From positions 398,410 to 460,409 of the forward strand of contig NW_019774258.1 in the NCBI RefSeq assembly GCF_001039355.2: DNA of 62,000 nt, in the 5' to 3' direction. This document shows, in pieces, positions 36,206 to 47,640 of this stretch. Under the pieces are notes generated by a model. The model saw only the letters and a list, made by a program, of their open reading frames with translations. It was not told the origin of the DNA and made no database searches. The first letter of the stretch is position 1. Every line of letters begins with the position of its first letter. The position numbers and the translations under genes are program-made. The stretch is from Lingula anatina (Eukaryota; Brachiopoda; Lingulata; Lingulida; Lingulidae).

Positions 36206-37216
36206 GTAAGTAAAGCCTTACGTCACATTATGTCAGTATGTGAGATGTAAGAATATATGAAGTACAGTACACATGTATGAGCAGTGTGGCAATGTCCAGG
36301 TATGACCTGCCTTCAAAGACTGAATTCATGATGGGGGAGGGGTAAAGTAGGCACTTACAGACTTTTTTTAATGTGTTAATATATATCAAATTTTAAAATA
36401 GTAGGAGGGTGTGTGGTAATTCATATTTTCCTTTACAGTAAGGACTTGCGATGCAAATGCAGTCCAGACATATTCAGTTTTTATGTTAATTTCTGTCTCT
36501 GAAAACGGACTGCATTGAGGCAAATTACTAAACAAATATCTGAGTATAAGCTTCATGATAAAAAAACTTTATTTGCATTTTTCTTCCAGAGACATTTTTG
36601 TATTGACAAGCATATGTTGTCGTTTTATCATGACTCACCATACACTATGTTTGAGATTATTCAGTGTATTAGTGCTGTGGTCTGTTGAAGGAAACCACTT
36701 GACTGACTGTAAATCAATTTTCTTTTTTTTAATTTTTACTTCAGAGTCCCATTTTCCCCCCTTTTTCTTCAACCAGGGAGGTATTAAGCCCTTTTTCATT
36801 CTGTTTTAATCCCTCCAATATGTTTGCATGGTATTTAATAACATTTGGTCTAAAAATATTTTCTAGTTTTTCTATTGATTGAACTTCAAGATTTCAATAG
36901 TGTTCAGTGAACTTTTGTTTGCATAACATTTCTTTTACTATTATTTTCTTTTCCAGTGATATTCCATTGTTAATTTCTGTCAAAACATCAATTTGTGAGA
37001 TGTCATCATACTCATATTTTATTTATAAATCATTTATTTTTTATTTTGGCATAATCATACAAAGAGTCATTTAGTTCTTTCACAGCTCTGATATTCTGAG
37101 ACCAAAATTAATACTGTTGTCAGTAAATATTAAATGCATTTTGGTTAAAGAGGTTTAAGTTATAGACAAATATAAAGAAAGGCTAAATTAGTTTGTGTCA
37201 TTAATTTAATAGTTGA

Positions 37217-37363
37217 CCAGAGTTGCCAACTATGCAAATTCTACATATTAGTTACGACAGACCCCTGTTGTTCACAGGTGTTATTCTGTTGTTGAGAGAA
37301 TGTTGGACAATATATGTGTGTAACTAGACACATTTGAGTAAACTGTCATGTTGGCCACTCTGG
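37217..37363 (+). mobile_element. MITE, ccagagttgccaac family (copy 2)
   Basis: Termini ccagagttgccaac and gttggccactctgg form a 14-bp inverted repeat with one mismatch; 147 bp in total; interior shared with 17490-17644 and 47475-47640. Confidence 0.75.
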
Positions 37364-37820
37364 TTAATTACTAGCCTTGTAGAATATTTGTAATGAGTCC
37401 CTCCTTTGAAGTTCTCTCCATCCATCATAATTCTGCCTCTGGTCTACAGTTACTGCAGCTGTAATTATCTGAAGTGAGCTTGGATGGATGGCTAATTGAC
37501 ATGAAGTGGCTCATGTAGTTACATCTTTGCCGTTAGACTTAGCTTATAGCCATACATAATTACGTAGGTTTTTTAATTGGGAAGACACATAATTAACCAA
37601 TAAGGTGATGTTAAAACAGTGTTGAAATGTTGAAGACCTAGCGGATGATGGCAAAGAACAAGGTTAGTGTGATACATTTTGTAAACTGAAATGGTATTTT
37701 CAGCTGTGTGAATTTTTTTCTAAGGAACCAGTTTAAAAGAATGTAATTTTTGGGATCTGATTTTCCCTACCAGTGTCCTCAATTTGCATATGTGGGTGCT
37801 TGTGTGTCAGTGGTGTATGG

Positions 37821-38130
37821 TAGGGCTGTGTACCGGTACAGTACCGTAAAAGTGGATTGGGTACAGGTCAAAAATACCGGATCATGAAAAACCGTTACTG
37901 TGCCGATATAAATTTACACCAAGTACACATGTATGTGTTTATTTTGTGAGCATGCCCCAGACCCCCTCCCCCAGGAGGCACGCGGCTGCGCCGCTTGGGA
38001 TCGGGCCTTCGGTCCTCCATGGGACCACTGAACACTGGTTCAGGTACAGATACACGTCCGGACCTGTACCTAAACCTCTGTACTGGTACCTGTATCTGTA
38101 CCTGATGTTACGTTTAGGTACACAGCCCTA
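37821..38130 (+). mobile_element. 310-bp hAT-like MITE with perfect 8-bp target duplication
   Basis: Begins tagggctgtgtacc and ends ggtacacagcccta, a perfect 14-bp terminal inverted repeat, flanked on both sides by gtgtatgg (37813-37820 and 38131-38138). TAGGG ends and an 8-bp target duplication fit the hAT superfamily. The interior is unusually GC-rich for the region (about 37975-38035) and has several gtaccggtac-like palindromes. No transposase. Confidence 0.92.
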
Positions 38131-39807
38131 GTGTATGGGTGTACGTGCAAGTGCATGAACTCTGTTTGTGGTTGATATACCTCTGTCATCCAGACTAAAT
38201 ATTGCTGGTACAGATGCCCAACCAATGTTTGGTTACTTTGCTCAATCTAAGGACAGCACTTGAAATTAAAATGTCTCAGAGAACTAATAAGATAAAGACC
38301 AAGCATTTCATTAATGTCCAGTGTTAATGGTTTATAAGGGTAAGTTACTCCTGGTTTACTTAGGGCTGTACTGGTAGTGTTATCTAGTGGTCCTCACAGT
38401 GCTTTATCCATGCCTGGCATTTGATGCACCACATGGCATTATACTTATATCTTATTGGTGTTTTCCATAGTTGAACCCTGGAGAATTTACTGGTCAGTTT
38501 TTTTTTTTTTTTTTGCAATCTGAAGGTGAACTCTGGAAAATATGCTCAGGCAGTCAAAAAGCAGGAAATCTGATAAGAATGAGGAAATGAAATATTGAAT
38601 GTTTTGAGGAGCGGACCCCAGTATTTCCTCATCAGATATTCAGCTAGGTACTAGGACCAGTTGTGTAATGAACTGAAAAAGTTATTTATTAGTAATACCA
38701 TAAGCAGACACCGTGAAAATTCAACTGGTGGCAGCTTGCCAGGAAGAATGAAATGAGTGGTGGCTTCCTGATACAAAAATGTATCAACTGTAGTTAACAT
38801 AGTCGAGGTCTTGGAACAGTGTCAGGACTGCAGAGCTGCCAATGTGGAAGTGTTCAGTCAAGCTGAATGGTAGATATCTTCTGCCATATATGGATCTTTT
38901 GCTGAGTTAATTTATTTCTTAATGAATTATGAAGGAGAAAAATTTGTCTACCAGGTGTTTGTTGAGTTATGGTTTTAGGTGTCTCATTGAGATAGTGTTT
39001 TTAATGTGCTGATATTTGTTATTAAACAGAAATGTCATGCTTCTTTCTTCTTTGAAGTAGAAATTGACAACATATAGGAAGCAGTAGCTGTCAATCATCA
39101 ATTCATTATAGATTATCATATGTTAGTGATTTGCTTGATTTATTGATGTCATATAAAACTAGGTTTCATAAGCTTTTATTGTTCATGCCTTGGTACAGTC
39201 TGGTTTCAATCCAGTATTCATTCCCTGGGGTAGCTTGTGATACATAAATATAATAAAATATGATTTTAGCCTTTGCTTTAGAGATACTATTATCATATGT
39301 TTAAATGAAAAACTATGTTTAAAGGGCTGAGTGTAGGTGGGCGGTGGATGTATTATAACTGCAAGTTTGAGAAAATGTTTGGCAACACAAGCTAAGACAT
39401 CATTTCCAAAGTGATCAAATGTTCAGCGTAATTTGGTAAGTGGAAGGCCATTAGTGAAAGTGTTGACTTAACAGGTGCAGAAAAAACAATTAAGCATAGA
39501 AGTAGTGGTAATTAATGCAACATGTAGCAGCGATCAGTATACTCAGTGTTACAGATCATTAACTTGTTGATGGTCCATGCTGTCTGACTGTTTGTTGGTC
39601 ATTCCATAAAAAAATGAGCATTTGAATCATCTCAGTGACACATATTTTGTGTAATATTTGCATAATTTTGACTTGTGAAATTATTTTAGGTTTTTTTATA
39701 CTATAGTACCCTCTAGTATGGAATGGAATTTAGATATAAAACAGTTATGCAAATATTATACAAAATGTACAGTATGTATTGCTGATGTGACTTTAATTTT
39801 CACTTTG

Positions 39808-39810
<3 letters not shown>

Positions 39811-39863
<53 letters not shown>
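39811..39863. repeat. (GT)n microsatellite
   Basis: Pure TG dinucleotide tract of about 26 units. Confidence 0.97.
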
Positions 39864-39865
<2 letters not shown>

Positions 39866-39997
39866 ATCATGTTTGTGGGCATATTTGTGTGTTTTTTCAT
39901 ATTTTCATATAAAAAGTGCCATACATTATCTCTAGTACCATACAAAGCAATGAAACCTACCAGTGTAAAGATCTCACACTAGCTGACCCCTCTGCAG

Positions 39998-40077
39998 GGT
40001 GTCCTCGTTGTCTGCAGGAAGAATCAGAACAGCAGGACTGTCTTATCTGTAGTTTTAGGCGAGGGATGAACCAGTGA
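39998..40077 (+). CDS. Candidate terminal exon with Cys-rich end (uncertain)
   Basis: Follows a good acceptor (cccctctgcag). With two bases completing a preceding codon it reads CPRCLQEESEQQDCLICS then FRRGMNQ and TGA. Its phase would fit the SLC6 candidate exon at 33695-33795 if the G6 run there is one base too long. The four Cys residues (CPRC, CLIC) resemble a metal-binding or palmitoylated tail. No independent support. Confidence 0.25.
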
Positions 40078-41196
40078 ACTACTGGAGAACAGTGGGAGAC
40101 ATGTCCCGGAATGTCAGGCACCTGTGGTGTGAAATACAGGGCCTTCTCTAGGCCCTTGTTTTACATAAAAAAGAAAATATATGAAATCTTGACAACCTAA
40201 ACTCAGCTAGTTGGGTTAAGGAAGTCTGCTTGATTTTAAAGAAACGTCTTTAACACTGTACTATACTGTGAGAAGTTCTCTAAATTCAAGCAGTGGAAAT
40301 TTGTAATGGTCAATTTTCTATTGCTTGTTTGTTATGAGAATCCCAAGCTGATGAACCTTTTCAGTTTAACTCTGTACTATATAACATTACTGGTGTTTTA
40401 ATACTGTCTTTATAGGGTACAGACTATTTCTTTTTCTAGACGAAACTTGATATGTATGTCATATATCTAATTATTGTTTTGTCTATTGAATAATTTATGT
40501 GCCATTTGCTATTTAGAAAGTATTGAGGCAGCCTGAGTGAAGGGTACTTTTAAGAACCAGGGTAACAAGTGCATAGTAAGAACCACAGGAAGTCATCACT
40601 ATTGGAAACTGAGGAGGTTTTCAAATATAAAATTGCATTTAATTTTACCCTATTACATGTCATTATCTTTTGCATTGTTGTTCTTACCATTGTGTTAGCT
40701 GTGAATGAAGCATCCATTGTGTTGTTGTTCTTTTGTCTCATCCCAACACAATGGTATGTGGTCCCTGATATACATATTACAAGAGCCAGATAGAGTGTCA
40801 TGATTAAAATGCAGTTACGTGCTATTTATTTACCTAAAATGCTTGAAATGTTTTCAGTCATTTATAATGGACCTTTGTTGCGAAAGTGTTTGCAAATAAG
40901 TCTATTTTGTTGTTAACTATACTGTTAGTGCAAGCTGTGGAATTTGGCTTGCTTGAGCGGTTGGTTTGAATGCCTTCAGTGGGGGTGTTGCTTAGTTTTG
41001 ACATGGTGTGCACTTTAGTGGTTAAAGACCTTTGTGACGTGGATGTATGGTACCTGTTACCTCTTGGTTCTTGTACCAGTGTGGACATAGAGAACTGGTT
41101 GATACATAGGTTTGGGATAGGTGTGGTTGTGTCACATATTAAACAATCTAATGGACTCTGTAGTGATAGAGATGTATACTGTAGATTGTTGCCATA

Positions 41197-41420
41197 GAGA
41201 AGATATGGAAGTGCATGCTTGCCACAGTGATATGTGGGTGTAGATGTACCTGTTTGCCACATAGTGATAGAGATGTAAATTTGTGATATAAGCAGTTGCC
41301 ACAAAGTGATATAGATGCACATTTGCCACAAAGTGATAAAGACAGTTGCCACAAAGTGATATAGATGCACATTTGCCACAAAGTGATAAAGACAGTTGCC
41401 ACAATGTGTATACATGTGCT
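41197..41420 (+). repeat. Minisatellite with gttgccacaaagtgatata units
   Basis: Alternating units of about 25-30 bp built on tgccacaaagtgata; the central part is a perfect repeat of a 54-bp dimer. It produces a 204-codon open frame on the - strand that is rich in repeats and is not a gene. Confidence 0.92.
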
Positions 41421-43581
41421 GCAGGGTGACGGAGATAGAGATGTACATATTTGCTGTAAGGAGATAGATCACGCAGACAAGATGAACTGAAGTAATTTGT
41501 GGCTTTTTGCTTGTAGTGACATACTATTGGCACTTACGTATACAGTAACTCAGTTAAGAAAACAAGCAGTGCTATAAATAAAGTGACTGTAATCAACAGA
41601 CAGAGAAAAGGAGGGAACCCCAGGTGTAATTGGATGTATATCATATAGTTTTTAAGTGGGCAGTGATGTAACAACACATTAAGAAAACTGTCATCTGGCT
41701 GCAAGAGCTGGTTTGATGTTAAGTTTTCGTTTTACACCTTCATTAGGACTACCTGGAAACATGTTAGACATAACAAGATTCTGCTGGAGTAAATTGCATT
41801 AAATGTTCTCAGCTGGTTTCTGAAACCAAGGAGTCTATATATACGTATATCAGGTCGTAGCTGCAATTTACACTGTATACACTAGCCCCATACTGTGAAT
41901 GGAGAGGATCCTGTGAGGAGGCCTTAACGTGGGCTTTGGAAGTAGTCAAAGAAGAAATTGCTCAATAGCTCAAGGAAACTGCAGGGGCACTTTGTATATC
42001 TTGCTACATCTTTGGGATTTATGGAAACTTTTAGAACTTCAACAGCAGTGGAATAGAGCAGTTTTTACTTATTGCTGTGACTTTGTGTTAACATAAGGTT
42101 TAACCATGTCACTACCCCAGGTGGCTGGATCAGTGTTCAACTTTAACATGGATTTCAGTGTTAATCTCATGTTTTGATACAGCCACTAGAAAGTTTGGAT
42201 TTACATAAGATTACACTGTATCACACACGTGCAAAGACCTTCAGTTGAATAGAAAACCACCATCATGCATAAATTTTACTTCTAGTGGGATTAAAAATGA
42301 CTGATCACTTTTCAATTGACTAAAACGTGCTTGATTCAATGGGGCAGTAAGTGTTTTCAAGTAGTTAAGGTTTTGGTAATCATTATTCTGCCTGAGAAAG
42401 GAATACATAAGTACACATGTACAATCTACGGACTAGGAACGTAAGAGTTGATCTCCATAAAAATTCACGCGTGACAAATGAATGAGACTTCCTGCTGTTA
42501 TGTTTCCTTTAATGGCTGAATTTGCGTCCCAAGGACAGAAGACTTCATTGTTTTACTTTTTTATTGGAAGAACCTGTGTTCATGCATACCTTAACATAAA
42601 ACATAGCTTATGACTAGACAAGCTGATGATTTTTTTTAATGTGATTTGTCTTCAAGAAATTAACATGAGAGAGATGTACATTTGCTTATAAAACAATGGA
42701 TTCAGCAACCAAGTCTGAAAAACAGCAAGTACCTTCCCAGGCTCAGGACTTGAGATGCTCTTCTGCCTCGTAGAAGTCATGGAAGTCATCTGTTGATGGA
42801 TATCTTGGAGATAAGACATCAGATTTGATATCCAATGTGGAATGTTCAGGTCACTACAGAAACAGTGGGAGTATGATACTTCTGTAGATTAATACACCAG
42901 AGGATTTGTTCTGTGATGTCTTTTTCCATCCCAGGCTATCATTGGTGGGGTCATGTCCTGTTTTTTTCATACTTGACTGTTTATTTCTACTTAATTTTAA
43001 AGGTAATGGTTTTCACAGAGGACAGTGTCAAGATTTTTTTAAATTTGGGCATGCAGGAATTTTATATATGATGGTTTGTTTTATCATGTTGAAAACATTG
43101 GAAAGAAACAAACACTTTTTGTTTATTCCCTGTGGAAATGATGTTTTTTGAAAGAATGTCATTAATGCTATACACTGCAGTGGTGTATATAAACCAGCCC
43201 TTTTTGAGGACATCTCATAAACAGAGCTAACCAGCGCCATAGAAATAACCTTCATCAATGAGGCAAGGTGTGAAAGGCGATAATGTGTTACCATCTCTTC
43301 TACAACTATATAACTTTGGATTAGATGCAATTTGTTACGATTTCTCCTATTAATGAAGAGAAGACACATAAAGCTTTACACATAGAAGTGCATGACATGC
43401 GGCATATATGTCAACACTGGGGTCAAAATGTTCATGACCCCATGCCCATTTAAAAGAAGATAATATATTATGCCCCTACCAAATTTAACTTGTACAATTT
43501 GAAGAAAAAGGGGCACTAAAAATTCAACCTAGGTCAAACGTACAAAGAAGTCACAGAAGTTACAAGGTGTTCGAGACAAAG

Positions 43582-43674
43582 ATGGCTACAGAGAAGAAGG
43601 TTGGATTTAGGGAGAGGCTGTCTATTAGCTATGTGAGGCGGGCGTCTGTAAACTTGGCCAGCATGCTGCTGCAG
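43582..43674 (+). CDS. Candidate alternative first exon 2
   Basis: I do not recognise the protein. A start codon in strong context (aaagATGG) opens 31 codons: MATEKKVGFRERLSISYV, then RRASVNLASMLLQ, then the donor gtgggt in phase 0. It is basic with a PKA-like RRAS site and an amphipathic end. No matching second exon follows nearby. Four further exons of the same form (ATG, short open frame, phase-0 donor) lie at 45844, 50054, 55743 and 60231. Confidence 0.5.
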
Positions 43675-44530
43675 GTGGGTTTGATGGACAAACTTTGTTT
43701 TTTTTTTTCACTAAAATCTTTGCTTCAAGTTACCTGTGTGTCATTTTTTTCAGAATTTACTGAAAACTAAACTGTTGTATCTGCATACCTTTGCATATTT
43801 CAGTAGCATTTCCAGCTGTTAATTAAGTGCTTGGTATTTAATTCATTTTTATATGTATTTATATATTCATATATACTCATTATTATATTTCTGACACCCA
43901 GATACCATGGCCCATAGGAGCCTACGCGTGCGTCTTTTAGACGCCCCTTTACATGTGANGGTCTTGAACCGCTTGTAGACTAGCTGTCTCTGATACCCCT
44001 GATATTTTTTAATATATGTCATATGTCAATCTTTCTTATACAATATTTCTCTATACAGGTGCCTCAAATTTCAGATTTCAGTATTTATTTATTTTTGAGA
44101 AACTTCTTTTGACTCACACCTTGAATTCTAAAACAGCTCTGGAATTTCAAAGGAAGAAAAGGTGTCCTAACCGTCCCGGGGGTTTTTGAGGTGTGTTTCA
44201 ATATTTATAATGAATTGTTCCTATTTGAAAAGGGGCATGGCATGCTTTTGATGGTGGAAATGTAAGGAGACTTTAAGGTAGTGTTCACAAACTGTCTCAG
44301 TTGAACCATTAATGGACTAAGTGACATCACTGGATGGGTGCAGTACATGGAGCACCTTTCTCAACCTGGATCTTAAAACCACATGCTAAAAAGAAAAGGT
44401 CATTCGGAGACAGAGGCCCTTCTTACATTGAGTCAGTTTTCTGTACTGCAGAACTTTGAATGGTCCTTATGCTATGAGGGGCTTTATTCCCTTTCACAAA
44501 CCCCAATGTACCAGTAGATGAACTTAGCTG

Positions 44531-44532
<2 letters not shown>

Positions 44533-44586
<54 letters not shown>
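44533..44586. repeat. (GT)n microsatellite
   Basis: TG dinucleotide tract of about 27 units. Confidence 0.96.
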
Positions 44587-44590
<4 letters not shown>

Positions 44591-45843
44591 CTTGTTTGTG
44601 AGCTTCCTTTAGGTCACTTTCTCACATAATACCCAGGCAATTGCCCATCTCTCAAACTGGAATGATTCGGAAAACTATACTATTCAATGTGTAAAAGTCC
44701 CACTTACAAGGATAAGATCATGTTAGGCAATTCCAGGTCTAAGTGAGACCTGATGTGAACTCACATGTAGTCAGTCTAAGGACATGGGTCACCCACTGAT
44801 ATCACATACACATACCTGAGGTGGGGGAGGCCTTTCTGTAGAAAGGAGGCGGTACAGTCAAGTAACTCAGAGAACTCAACAATAGATTTCCCTTCTCCAG
44901 ATTCTTGGTATTGACTTGAAAGTAGCCTCATTGTTCAGAAATGTTTTATTTTAATCCCAAAGTAAACTAGATGACTGATTGAGACTGAAACTTGTGATTG
45001 ATGAACTAGTCATTAGGTGTTTATCGGGAGGATTCAGTTAATTGGGTCAGTTAACAAGTGATTTCATGCTTGATTGGATAGCAATGGAGTGATTTGCTTT
45101 GATTGGACCATTACTATTCAAATACAACTTTACAGCAACACGTATATAGAAAGGGTTATGTATGGTAAGGTACTACATTGGCATGTTGGGATATGGCAAT
45201 TTTATGGAATATCTGAACTCTGGTATCGAGTAGAGATGGTTTATGAGGTTCAGTGACACTGGAATCAGAGAATTAAGTTTTGATGATTCTGGAAATGAAT
45301 TTTCAGATAACTTAATTTTGTCATATTTGTTCAAATTAGTAGGGGATGTGTGACTCAATTTATGTATTGAATCTGACTGACTCATAAGTGGCAGCAGGAT
45401 TTAACACCAATTACGAAATCACTGTCACCAGGAGCAGAGCGACAGCGTTTTCACAAGTTTCAAAATTACCTACACGAGAAGGTGTTGCGCAACTTAACCA
45501 CTGTTTGCATTTTGACAGTTTGGGAGAAGAAAACGGTGTCTGTAAAACTTTACGTTAATAATGGACCTTCATGTGCTGTGATTTTAACAGAGCATTAGCT
45601 GAGGTTACGTAACATTCAGTGTGTTTTTTTGCTGAAGATAGTGAAGACAAGACGGCTGACCAGTTCTGGAAATAATAACCCTATTTGAGAGCCCCTCCAC
45701 TTCCACTGGGATATGCCAGTGCTGAAGTCAGAGAAGATCTCTGTAGAAATTAACGGAAATTAACCTTATTAGAGAATACTTTTCAGAAGATCGAGGGATT
45801 AATGCAAGATCTGGAATTATCCTAGGGATACCTGTCAGTAAAA

Positions 45844-45909
45844 ATGAATACAATGCATAAATCATTCACTGTCACAAGTCTTCAAGGACTGCTGACAAAG
45901 TTTGTAGAG
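45844..45909 (+). CDS. Candidate alternative first exon 3
   Basis: Unrecognised. ATG with A at -3, then 22 codons (MNTMHKSFTVTS, LQGLLTKFVE) and the donor gtatgt in phase 0. The hydrophobic LQGLLTKFVE end resembles the ALLEKFADVY end of the exon at 60231. Short, so chance cannot be excluded. Confidence 0.4.
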
Positions 45910-47474
45910 GTATGTACGTCAAAAAGTTTGTATACAAAGGTGTCTTTCTGTCCAGGTTTTGCTTTCCAGGTAATTTATGGTATACAAGTACACACATATT
46001 ATATCTACAGTAGCCATTAAAGGTTATCATGTTTATTTTCTTTTCTTGTAACTGTAGATTACTTCAAAGCATGGGTTTTCTTTCCATAATTTCTTATTTG
46101 AGTGTTTTCCCTACCCTCATCACTGTAATATGTTCTCAAATCTTATTTCACAGTCACTCACCATTGCTGTTGTAGACAGATCTCCAGTGTTGTAACTGTT
46201 TACTGGACTGTTTGACCAGATGTTTAATACATTTCTCAACAGAAAGTGAAACCTTAAACTGAGCTTAATCCACTACCCTCCATCACAGACAAACAACAAC
46301 TTGTACTTACTGAGTACATGATTTTAATCTGATTTTTAAAATGTGAATTAGTATTCTCTTGTTGTTGTTTAACCATGAGGGGTTCTCAGAATATCCAGAA
46401 TATTAAGGCAGTCTAGTAAAAAGGGGAAATGAATAATAAAGGACTGGAGTATTTGTAATCAGAAAGAAAATTGAAAGAAAAAAAAAATTTTTCTGCTTAT
46501 GATTTGTCCAATGCAATCGAAATCCAAGGCTCTTTCCTATCATCATGGTGTAACACTTATAGTCTTGCATTTACTGTATTCTCAGCATATCCTGAAATTA
46601 CATTTGAAATATGTAGATTGTATTGATAAAAATCAAATTAGGAAGTCCATAATAAACACAATATTCTTACCAGGAAGGAAAGGGCAGGTACTCTGTCCAG
46701 AGGCTCACCCCAGTTTTACCATTCTACATGTGTAAGGGTGACCTTTTACCAACAGATCCTCAAAACATGTGGCTATTGATCTACTAGTAGGCTACTGAGA
46801 GGTCTTTGTGCAGATGCATAGTTTGATACCAGTATTGCATCCACAGTTATGATTTCACTGGTATACATATTAGATCTATGATATTAAAACCCACAAGGTA
46901 AGCATTTATTTAGAACAGTCTTATGGGAGAAATATAAAATGGTGATTTTATTTGTCTTATGAGGTTTTAAGTACCGGTATAGGAATGGGAATAGTTGCCT
47001 GTACTAGTATTGATTAAGGCAAAGATAATTGTCTTCTGCTTGTATTGTATGTTGTTTCATTAACTGATATATGTACCAGTAGTACGATAGATCAAGTGCT
47101 TCTTCTGGTAAGTCAGGTTCTTGGAAAAAAAATATTTGTAGAAATCTTTGAAGAAAACTTAAAGCAAAAATCTGAAGGGCATCAAATAAACCATGTACTT
47201 AGTGTCGGATAAGAGGGTGTTTTTTTTATATTTTTAAGTTTAAAGCTGTCTGTGTTGCATGCAGTAATCATTGGTGGTAAAATTTATAGTTAAACTCGTG
47301 ACTTAGCTTGTGTGCTGGTTTTGGTTTTTGGTGCTCTACTGTTCTCTGCTTTTTTTTTTCTTTATGGAAAAACTAAATCTGAAGGTCAAGATATGAAACA
47401 GCATGATGTAGACAAACATATTAAGTAAAAAGGAATTTATGTCAAATATTACTCTTTCTGGGTCAGATGGACTG

Positions 47475-47640
47475 TTTCTGCTGGTGACTTCAACTCTGTG
47501 CATTTATACGATTTTGACTTTAACTTTAGGACAGACTGGCATTGTTTACAGGTGTTTTTCTGTTGTTCATAAGGCATTAGGCAATAGATCATCTACTAGT
47601 ACATTACTAGTATTGGAGTACTGTCCTGTTGACAACCCTG
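47475..47640 (+). mobile_element. MITE, ccagagttgccaac family (copy 3, degenerate)
   Basis: The interior ggcattgtttacaggtgttt followed by ctgttgttcataaggcatta matches the copies at 17490 and 37217; ends are worn and approximate. Confidence 0.45.

Larger units (their letters stand above)
33796..43581. other. Noncoding stretch with repeats between SLC6 and the first-exon cluster
   Basis: No multi-exon gene is recognisable on either strand. Contents: a 200-bp duplication, the 60-bp array, two MITEs (37217-37363, 37821-38130), a (GT)n tract, the 41.2-kb minisatellite, a weak terminal-exon candidate at 39998-40077 and a weak first-exon candidate at 36167-36205. This could be a long intron or intergenic DNA. 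Confidence 0.5.

Noticed and set aside
37655-37672. ATG-containing mini-exon before a gttagt donor
   Set aside because: Only about six codons; chance occurrence likely.
40858-41533. 204- and 133-codon open frames on the - strand
   Set aside because: They are translations of the tgccacaaagtgata minisatellite; repetitive, with no start or splice context and no recognisable domain.
42696-42728. Possible further first exon (MDSATKSEKQQ)
   Set aside because: Phase 0 but very short and followed by a weak donor (gtacct); the frame continues to a stop without needing a splice. Too weak to list.
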